Below are positions 1 to 5,511 of a DNA stretch of 9,107 nt, one piece after another (position 1 is the stretch's first letter; each line of letters starts with the position of its first letter). Where the stretch lies: positions 1-9,107 of the forward strand of contig JAPPHW010000052.1 in assembly GCA_028820945.1 (NCBI GenBank), in the 5' to 3' direction. Source of the DNA: Defluviicoccus sp. (GTDB taxonomy: Bacteria > Pseudomonadota > Alphaproteobacteria > MPNO01). The notes under the pieces were generated by a model. The model worked only from the letters and a program-made list of their open reading frames with translations, did not search any database and was not told where the DNA came from. The position numbers and the translations under genes are program-made.

Positions 1-1
1 C

Positions 2-109
2 CGCTATCTCGACCGCATCGTCGAGGCGGACGGCACCCTCAAATTCGCCGAGCGCATCGTCGTCTGCGACTCGCGCAGCGTCGACACACTGCTCGTGGTG
101 CCGCTGTAG
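2..109 (+). CDS. Aromatic-ring-hydroxylating dioxygenase beta subunit, C-terminal end only
   Basis: This is the last 35 codons of a gene that begins upstream of the window; the frame opened at base 2 closes at TAG 107-109. The tail reads RYLDRIVEADG, then LKFAERIVVCDS, and ends in DTLLVVPL. This is the pattern I know from the C-termini of small (beta) subunits of Rieske non-heme-iron ring-hydroxylating oxygenases, particularly the salicylate/anthranilate-type branch: a beta strand with the basic-acidic 'Y.DR.V..DG.L.F.E..VV.DS' signature and a hydrophobic end. Beta subunits form the SnoaL/NTF2-like structural half of the alpha3beta3 oxygenase, while iron and the Rieske cluster sit in the alpha subunit, which would lie upstream. 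Only a short piece is visible, so the substrate cannot be judged. The codon use matches the rest of the window. It probably belongs to a separate transcription unit, because a strong hairpin follows directly. Confidence 0.6.
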   Translation, partial: RYLDRIVEADGTLKFAERIVVCDSRSVDTLLVVPL

Positions 110-111
110 GG

Positions 112-151
112 GCGGAATTCGCGCGGGACACCCCTGCGCGGGATATTCCGC
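112..151 (+). terminator. GC-rich two-part hairpin directly after the dioxygenase gene
   Basis: An outer stem GCGGAAT (112-118) pairs perfectly with ATTCCGC (145-151). Inside it, CGCGCGGG (120-127) pairs with CCC (131-133) and GCGCG (136-140) across a three-base loop, with a two-base bulge. The structure starts three bases after the stop codon of the upstream gene. No run of T follows, so it is not a classical intrinsic terminator, but GC-rich hairpins without U-tracts are common at gene ends in high-GC bacteria. It most likely separates the dioxygenase transcript from the operon beginning at 292. A role as an mRNA-stabilising 3' end is equally possible. Confidence 0.4.
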
Positions 152-291
152 TGCGGTTCGACGGACATGCTCGACAGCGTTCGGGCGACGACCCATGATG
201 GCGGTGCGGAGGTTTCCGACGAGATGCGGGTCGGCCAGGAGGCGTCCTCCGTTCCGCCGCGCTCGCGGACCGTTGTCTCGCAGGAAAGCCG
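152..291 (+). promoter_or_regulatory. Leader region upstream of the six-gene operon
   Basis: These 140 bases separate the hairpin from the first operon gene and presumably hold its promoter, although I see no convincing -35/-10 pair. There is a possible choice of RNA pairings: CCTCCG (246-251) can pair with CGGAGG at 207-212, while its CCTCC part can pair with the adjacent GGAGG at 238-242, so the two stems exclude each other. The ribosome binding site of the first gene is probably AGGAAA at 282-287, four bases before ATG 292. I do not recognise a known riboswitch here, including the M-box magnesium sensor. A reading frame through this stretch (from 167) is a shadow without coding character. 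Confidence 0.3.
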
Positions 292-1152
292 ATGGCGCAG
301 GGAACCGACCGATCCGCCCCGCAGACGACCTACGAGATCTGGCTCGCTGCGCTGGACAACACTTACCGGGAGCTGGTGGAGGGGGTCGCTTCCGTCGTAC
401 CCGGCATCGTCGGTGCCCTGTTGCTTCTGCTGGTCGGCTGGCTGCTCGCGACCGCGATCCGGGCGGCGATCGTCCGCTTCGGCACCGGGCTGGACCGCAT
501 GTTCTACGCCGCGCGCGACCGCATCGGGCAATCGCAAGTCGAGCTTCGCTGGCCGATCTCCCGGGTGCTTGCCCATACGGCGTATTGGGTGGTCGTCGTG
601 TTCTTCCTCGCCGCGGTATCCAGATTGCTCGGTCTGCCGGGGCTGGTCGATATCTTCGGTCAGGTCTTGCATTACCTGCCCCTGCTGCTGGTGTGGTCGC
701 TGGCGGTGTTCGCGGTCTACGTAGCGAGCGGCCTGGTTTCCAGCGGGACCGCCGCGGCGGCACGCTCGGCGGGGCTTTCGAACGCGGATCTCCTGGGGCG
801 CTTGGCGCGGATCGTGGTCCTCGTCTTCGCCGGCATCATCGCGGCGAGCCAGATCGGGATCGACGTCGCCCTGCTGGTCAACGTGGTCACGATAGCGACC
901 GCGGTATTTCTGGGCGGCGCGGCCGTCGCCTTCGGCATCGGCGCCGGAGGCGTGGCCGGCAACCTGATCGCCGCGCAACAGGTGCGCCGGAGCTACCGCG
1001 TGGGTCAGCGCGTGGCGGTGGACAGGTTCGAGGGCGAGATCCTGGAAATCACCGGCTCGGCCGTGGTGCTCGACACCGAGCAGGGACGCACCATGGTCCC
1101 GGCGCGGCTGTTCAACGAACAGGCCTCGATCCTGCTCGACCCGGAAAGCTGA
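292..1152 (+). CDS. Small MscS-family (mechanosensitive channel-like) membrane protein
   Basis: The 286-residue product looks like an inner-membrane MscS-family channel. Five hydrophobic segments are visible at about 34-61, 95-115, 127-151, 172-195 and 197-228. The last carries the small-residue pattern GGAAVAFGIGAGGVAGNLIA (209-228), which resembles the pore-lining TM3 of MscS. It leads into a short beta domain with VGQRVAVD (237-244), EGEILEITG (247-255) and MVPARLFNEQ (268-277), which matches the MscS beta-domain order 'F..GD.V...G..G.V..I......D......PN'. The protein ends right after this, so the alpha/beta vestibule of E. coli MscS is missing, while two extra membrane segments are present at the N-terminus. 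Start: ATG 292 with AGGAAA four bases upstream. It is the first gene of the operon, and its stop is one base from the next start. MscS relatives release solutes when turgor rises, which fits an osmotic theme. Gating by tension has not been shown for this short form. Confidence 0.8.
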   Translation: MAQGTDRSAPQTTYEIWLAALDNTYRELVEGVASVVPGIVGALLLLLVGWLLATAIRAAIVRFGTGLDRMFYAARDRIGQSQVELRWPISRVLAHTAYWVVVVFFLAAVSRLLGLPGLVDIFGQVLHYLPLLLVWSLAVFAVYVASGLVSSGTAAAARSAGLSNADLLGRLARIVVLVFAGIIAASQIGIDVALLVNVVTIATAVFLGGAAVAFGIGAGGVAGNLIAAQQVRRSYRVGQRVAVDRFEGEILEITGSAVVLDTEQGRTMVPARLFNEQASILLDPES

Positions 1153-1153
1153 C

Positions 1154-1972
1154 GTGCTCGGCCCGATCGCGTCCCGGTTCGTCGAAGAATTTCCCGCCGA
1201 TGCCGCTCGTATCCTGGAGCACGCGGATCCGGACAGCGTCGGAGAGGCCCTCGCCGACATGCCGGCCGCCTCCGGGGCGGCGCTGTTGCAAGCCATGACC
1301 CCGCACGCTGCCGCGGACTGGCTCGCCCGTCTCCCGCCGGAAGAGGCGGCGGCGCTGGTCTCGCGTGTTCGAACCGCGTTGGCGACCCCTCTGCTGCTGC
1401 GGCTCGACACCGCTGCCCGGGCGGCATTGTTGAAGGCGCTGCCGGCAAAATCGGCGGCGCCGTTGCGTCTCGCGCTGCGCTTTCCGGCGGGAAGCGTGGG
1501 TTCCCTCCTCGATCCCGACGTGGTGACGGTCCGCGCGGACACGCGCATCGGAGAAGCTATCGAGATCGCGCGCCGGGCCCCGGCGTCGCTCCGCAAGTAT
1601 CTCTACGTGCTCGACGAAAGCCAACGCCTCGTTGGCGTGGTGGACGCGCGCGAATGCGTGCTCCAGGACGCCGGGCGCCTCATCGGCGCCGTCGAGCTGT
1701 TGGAGCCCGTTGCCCTTCGGGCGCGCACGGGGTTGCGCCAGGCGAGCCTCGCCGAGGGATGGGACCGGTTCGACGTGCTGCCGGTGACCGACCACCGGGG
1801 CGTGTTCCTCGGCGTGGTGCGGCGCAAGAGCCTGTTCGGCGCGATCTCGGGGCAGGGCCGATTGGCGCAGAAACAGGCTCTGGGAGAATTGGCGTTCGAT
1901 CTCGCGGAGCTGTTCTGGGGAACGACGTCGAATCTTGTGCTCGGCAGGACGAATGACGAGCGGCGCGACTGA
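1154..1972 (+). CDS. Soluble MgtE-type sensor: MgtE_N superhelix plus CBS pair, no membrane domain
   Basis: The 272-residue protein has the cytosolic half of an MgtE magnesium transporter and nothing else. Residues about 5-110 are alpha-helical repeats of the MgtE_N type (FPADAARILEHADPDSVGEAL, then LPPEEAAALVSRV and LDTAARAALLKALP). A CBS domain follows at about 114-172 (SVGSLLDPDVVTV, LVGVVDARE) and a second at about 176-232 (DRFDVLPVTDHRG, FLGVVRR). The last 40 residues (AFDLAELFWGTTSNLVLG) are mildly amphipathic but hold no transmembrane segment. In MgtE these domains bind Mg2+ and nucleotides and close the pore. GTG at 1154 lies one base after the MscS-like stop, with GGAAAG at 1143-1148, so translational coupling is likely. 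The full transporter follows after 24 bases. It may bind to, or compete with, the cytosolic part of that transporter. It is not a broken half of mgtE, because mgtE has its own N and CBS domains. Confidence 0.8.
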   Translation: MLGPIASRFVEEFPADAARILEHADPDSVGEALADMPAASGAALLQAMTPHAAADWLARLPPEEAAALVSRVRTALATPLLLRLDTAARAALLKALPAKSAAPLRLALRFPAGSVGSLLDPDVVTVRADTRIGEAIEIARRAPASLRKYLYVLDESQRLVGVVDARECVLQDAGRLIGAVELLEPVALRARTGLRQASLAEGWDRFDVLPVTDHRGVFLGVVRRKSLFGAISGQGRLAQKQALGELAFDLAELFWGTTSNLVLGRTNDERRD

Positions 1973-1996
1973 CACTCTCTCGACGGGAGCAGGACC

Positions 1997-3316
1997 ATGG
2001 CCGGCAACGAAGAGAACGAGATCTCCGAGACCGAACGCCGGCTGGAGAGCGAGTTCTTCTCGCGCTATCCGGCGGCGGCGATAGACGCGTTCGAACCGCT
2101 GGAAACTTCCGAGCAAGTGGCGGTTCTCGAACGCCAACCGGTCGCCGCGATGCTGTCGGTGTGGGAGCGCATTTCCCCCGACATCGGCAGGCGACTCTTG
2201 GCGGAGCTGTCCCCGGCGGTGGCGGCGGAGACGATGCGAAGCCTCGATCCGGGCCGGCTCGCGCGGCTGCTTGCCGCATTCGACCACGGCGAACGCGAAG
2301 AGTTGCTGGAGCTCGTGGACGACCGGACCGCGAGGGAGGTGCGCTCGCTGCTGCAATACCCGCCGGACCGGGCCGGAGCGATGATGGACACGAGGGTCCA
2401 CCTGTTCCGGCAAGCCGGCACCGTCGCCGATATCCGCGCGCGTCTGCGGCAGGACCGAAAGCCCGGCCGAACCGGGTGTTTCGTCGTCGATCCCGACAAT
2501 CGCCTCGCCGGCTGGCTGGACATGCAGGCCATCGCATTGGCCGAGCCGGAAGAAAGGGTCGGCGACCTGGTCCAGCCTGTCGCTGCCGCCGTCGACCCGA
2601 TGGCGACGTCCGAGGAAGTCGGAGAGTTCCTGGACAAGAACCCTCTGGCGGACCTCGCGGTGGTGGACGCCGAGGGCCGGTTGCTGGGTGCAATCCGCCA
2701 TGCCTCGGTGGTCGAGGCCGAGCTGGAACGGGCGAGCCTCGGCATGCAGACCATGGTAGGCGTGAGCCGGGACGAGCGGGCGACATCGACGGTGCCCTTC
2801 GCCGTGCGCAAGCGCCTGCCCTGGCTGGAAATCAACCTGGTGACCGCATTCGTCGCGGCCGCCGTGGTTGGGCTGTTCGAAAGCACCATCGCCCAATACA
2901 CCGCGCTCGCGGTCCTGCTCCCCGTCGTGGCGGGACAGTCCGGGAACACCGGCGCCCAGGCGCTCGCCGTCACGATGCGCGGCCTCGCGCTCCGCGAAAT
3001 CCGCGCCTCGCAATGGTTCCGGGTGGTCTCCAAGGAAGCCAATGTCGGGCTGTTGAACGGGCTGGCGGTGGCGCTGACCACGGCCGTCGGGGTTTATCTG
3101 TGGAGCGGCTCGGAAGGCCTCGCCTACATCATCGCCGCATCGATGGTGCTCTCCATGGCGATCGCCGGCATTGCCGGGGCGGCGATCCCGATCCTGCTGA
3201 CCACGCTCGGGCAGGACCCGGCGCAATCGTCCTCCATCGTGCTGACCACCATCACCGACGTCGCCGGGTTCTTCAGCTTTCTCGGCATCGCCACACTGCT
3301 TGCGGGGCTGATCTAG
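1997..3316 (+). CDS. mgtE: Magnesium transporter MgtE
   Basis: The 439-residue product has the full domain order and usual length of MgtE (SLC41-like) inner-membrane Mg2+ channels/transporters. MgtE_N helical repeats lie at about 15-125 and end in VRSLLQYPPDRAGAMM. A CBS pair lies at about 126-242 (FVVDPDNRLAGWLD; LAVVDAEGRLLGAI). The linker or plug helix is at about 243-273. Five membrane helices lie at about 275-439. The pore region shows the family landmarks: RLPWLEINLVTAF, VAGQSGNTGAQALAVTMRG (311-329), and TTITDVAGFFSFLG (417-430). D421 in this last motif is in the place of the essential pore aspartate (Asp432 of Thermus thermophilus MgtE, from memory). The family's usual GGNAGTQ reads SGNTGAQ here. 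Start ATG 1997 has AGGA two bases upstream and GGGAG a little further. Regulation by cytosolic Mg2+ through the N/CBS domains is known for the family. Confidence 0.93.
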   Translation: MAGNEENEISETERRLESEFFSRYPAAAIDAFEPLETSEQVAVLERQPVAAMLSVWERISPDIGRRLLAELSPAVAAETMRSLDPGRLARLLAAFDHGEREELLELVDDRTAREVRSLLQYPPDRAGAMMDTRVHLFRQAGTVADIRARLRQDRKPGRTGCFVVDPDNRLAGWLDMQAIALAEPEERVGDLVQPVAAAVDPMATSEEVGEFLDKNPLADLAVVDAEGRLLGAIRHASVVEAELERASLGMQTMVGVSRDERATSTVPFAVRKRLPWLEINLVTAFVAAAVVGLFESTIAQYTALAVLLPVVAGQSGNTGAQALAVTMRGLALREIRASQWFRVVSKEANVGLLNGLAVALTTAVGVYLWSGSEGLAYIIAASMVLSMAIAGIAGAAIPILLTTLGQDPAQSSSIVLTTITDVAGFFSFLGIATLLAGLI

Positions 3317-3351
3317 CGCCGGCCCGACACCAACCACGCGGAACCAGGACC

Positions 3352-5511
3352 ATGAAGATTGCCGTCGTCTACAACCGGGACAGCAGGAACGTCATCAACC
3401 TGTTCGGCATGCCGAACCGCGAGCGGATCGGCCTTCGAACCATAAGGCGGCTCACCGACGCGTTGAAGCAGGGCGGGCACCAGGTCGTTTCGATGGAGGC
3501 GGACAAGGATCTGGTCGACCGGCTGGAGGATTTCATGCCGCAAGTCATCAAGGGCGAGCGCCCCGGCATGGTGTTCAACGTCTCCTACGGGCTCCAGGGC
3601 CAGGCCCGCTACACTCACGTGCCGAGCATCCTGGAGATGGTCGGCATCCCCTATGTCGGATCGGGCCCGCTCGGACATTCGCTCGCGCTCGACAAGGTGG
3701 TGACCAAGATGCTGCTGAGGCAGCGCAACGTGCCCACCCCCGACTTTGCCGTGCTCGACACGCCGGAGGCGGAGCTTCCGCCCGACCTGGCCTATCCGAT
3801 GATCGTCAAGCCCAAGAACGAGGCCGTTTCCTTCGGGCTCAAGGTGGTGGACGACGAGGACAGCCTGCGCGAAGCGGCGAGCGTCATATTCAACGAGTTC
3901 CACCAGCCGGTCCTCGCCGAGCAGTACATCACCGGCCGCGAAATCAACGTCGGCGTCCTCGGCAACGATCCGGTGGAAGCGTTCGAGCCCGTGATGCTCC
4001 ATTTCGGCGAGGGCGCGCAGATCTACACCTACGAGGACAAGACCGGACGCAGCGGGCGCGAGATCCGCCCGATCTGCCCCGCGCCGATCGGCGCCGAATT
4101 GACGGAAAGGGCGAAGGAAATCGCGATCCAGACCTTCAACGTGCTGGGTCTGAGCGACTGCGCCAGGATCGACATGCGGCTCGACGACGCGGGACGGCTC
4201 TTCGTCCTCGAAGCCAACTCGCTGCCGAGCCTCGGAGAGCACGGCTCCTATCTGGTCGGCGCGGCATATGCCGGTCTGGACTTCACCCAGTTCGTGAACC
4301 GGCTGGTGGACGTCGCGACGGCGCGCTATTTCGGCGTGCCCAACGTATCGCCGCTGGAAGCGGGACCGAAGGACGTCGGCGGCCGGATCCTGCAATACGT
4401 CACGCAGAACCGGGAAAGGATCGAGAGACAGCTGCGCGACTGGGTGCAGCTGTCGAGCAGCACCAACGATCCGGTGGGGATCGAACAGGCCGTGGGCAAG
4501 GCGGCTCAAATGCTCGAAGGGCTCGGGTTGCAACCGGTCGACGAGCTGACGGACGGCCCCGAAGTCTGGACCTGGTCGACTCCCGCATGGTCCGACGGCG
4601 GCACCTTGCTCATCGCCAATCTGGACACGCCGGTCGACACCGCGGTCGCGGCGCAGCCCTATCGGCGGGATCCCGAATGGGTTTACGGCGAAGGGATCGG
4701 CACATCGCGCGGGTCGCTGACGATTCTCGAGTTCGCGCTGCGCGCCCTGCGCCGGGTGCGCAGGCTCAGACGGACGCCGCTCGCCGTGCTGCTTTACACC
4801 GACGAAGGCCGGAGCGCGCTGCACAGCGCGCAGCTCATCCGGGAGGCCGCGTCCAGGGCCAGGCGCGTCATCGTCCTGAGCCCGGTGCAGGATGCCGGCG
4901 ACCTGGTGACCAACCGGCGCGGGTCGCGGCGCTACCGCCTCGACGTGGAAGGAGAGCCGATTCGTCCAGGCCAGCGCGGGCGGAGGGTTCCGGTGCTTCG
5001 CTGGACCTGGAAGAAGCTGGACGAGATGACGGAGATGACGTCGTCGAAGACGCGCCTCGCCGTCGAAGTCCTGGATATCGCCCCGGAAAAACACCCCATG
5101 ATGGCGCCGCACCGGGTCTCCGCGACGGTGATGGTGACCTATTTCAACGCCGAGGACGCCGAACGGGTCGAACGTCGGATGCGGGAAATCCTGGGGAAGC
5201 GGGGCAGAACGTGGAAGCTGACCATGCTCTCCGACCGACCCCCGATGAAGGAACGCGCCGCGGGCATGCGCTTGGCTAGAGCGTTGGAAGCGGTGTGCCG
5301 GGATCTTGAGCTCCCCGTCGGCCATCACTCCTCGGCATGGCCATCGGTGGCGGGGCTGGTTCCGGCGAGAGTAGGCTGCGTCTGCGGGTTGGGCCCGGTC
5401 TGCCGGGATCGGGGTACGGCCGCGGAGGCGGTGCAGCGCGTCAGCCTGGTGCAGCGTGCGTTGCTGCTGGCCGCCTTCCTGAGCGAGTCCGGGCGGGAGC
5501 GAAAGAAATGA
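3352..5511 (+). CDS. ATP-grasp ligase (D-Ala-D-Ala-ligase-like) fused to a metal-site-less M20-fold domain
   Basis: The 719-residue protein combines two folds. Residues 1-330 are a Ddl-like ATP-grasp ligase: pre-ATP-grasp domain with VFNVSYGLQGQ (74-84) and GIPYVGSGPL (98-107), ATP-binding IVKPKNEAVSFG (151-162), and the metal site R272, D274, E287, N289 in ARIDMRLDDAG / FVLEANSLPSL. Such enzymes activate a carboxylate with ATP and join it to an amine. The usual Ddl N-terminal substrate motif is not seen, so D-Ala-D-Ala is unlikely to be the product. Residues about 350-719 follow the M20/acetylornithine-deacetylase layout (LLIANLDT 419-426, YGEGIGTSRGSL 445-456, LLYTDEG 480-486, dimerisation domain about 520-615, GLGP 679-682), but the places of all five metal ligands are changed. 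A pseudo-peptidase is therefore expected, perhaps substrate-binding or dimer-forming. The start has AGGA just upstream. The last codons overlap the next gene by ATGA. Confidence 0.85.
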   Translation: MKIAVVYNRDSRNVINLFGMPNRERIGLRTIRRLTDALKQGGHQVVSMEADKDLVDRLEDFMPQVIKGERPGMVFNVSYGLQGQARYTHVPSILEMVGIPYVGSGPLGHSLALDKVVTKMLLRQRNVPTPDFAVLDTPEAELPPDLAYPMIVKPKNEAVSFGLKVVDDEDSLREAASVIFNEFHQPVLAEQYITGREINVGVLGNDPVEAFEPVMLHFGEGAQIYTYEDKTGRSGREIRPICPAPIGAELTERAKEIAIQTFNVLGLSDCARIDMRLDDAGRLFVLEANSLPSLGEHGSYLVGAAYAGLDFTQFVNRLVDVATARYFGVPNVSPLEAGPKDVGGRILQYVTQNRERIERQLRDWVQLSSSTNDPVGIEQAVGKAAQMLEGLGLQPVDELTDGPEVWTWSTPAWSDGGTLLIANLDTPVDTAVAAQPYRRDPEWVYGEGIGTSRGSLTILEFALRALRRVRRLRRTPLAVLLYTDEGRSALHSAQLIREAASRARRVIVLSPVQDAGDLVTNRRGSRRYRLDVEGEPIRPGQRGRRVPVLRWTWKKLDEMTEMTSSKTRLAVEVLDIAPEKHPMMAPHRVSATVMVTYFNAEDAERVERRMREILGKRGRTWKLTMLSDRPPMKERAAGMRLARALEAVCRDLELPVGHHSSAWPSVAGLVPARVGCVCGLGPVCRDRGTAAEAVQRVSLVQRALLLAAFLSESGRERKK

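Noticed and set aside
152..291. M-box (Mg2+) riboswitch ahead of the mgtE operon
   Set aside because: The leader is short and I could not find the conserved M-box loops. Only short alternative stems are visible.
167..724. A separate plus-strand gene overlapping the MscS-like gene
   Set aside because: Its translation is Arg/Ser/Cys/Pro-rich with no motif, and it overlaps a frame with clear membrane helices and an MscS pore motif.
1154..3316. The two MgtE-like genes as one transporter gene broken by a frameshift or stop
   Set aside because: Each has its own MgtE_N repeat region and its own CBS pair, and mgtE has a good start at 1997 with full family length. The first gene is a separate soluble protein.
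2161..3351. An N-terminal extension of the ATP-grasp protein into the mgtE region
   Set aside because: The frame is open there, but it encodes Arg/Pro/Gly-rich shadow sequence opposite the real mgtE frame. The ligase fold begins exactly at MKIAVVYN from ATG 3352.
3352..4341. Calling the ATP-grasp enzyme a true D-alanine-D-alanine ligase (ddl)
   Set aside because: The ATP and metal site matches, but the N-terminal substrate motif and the C-terminal signature differ from Ddl, the M20-like fusion is foreign to Ddl, and no cell-wall gene is nearby.
1112..5328. Very long open minus-strand frames opposite the mgtE and ATP-grasp genes (over 600 codons each)
   Set aside because: They are mirror frames produced by the strong third-position G/C bias. 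Their translations are rich in Arg, His, Gln and Pro, have no family motifs, and lie fully opposite genes with clear domains.
5337..5507. A longer start for the GGT-like protein at 5337
   Set aside because: The extra 57 codons lie inside the C-terminal domain of the preceding gene and read as GC-biased shadow sequence without signal-peptide character. ATG 5508 has a spaced GGGAG and the ATGA overlap also seen at the next junction.
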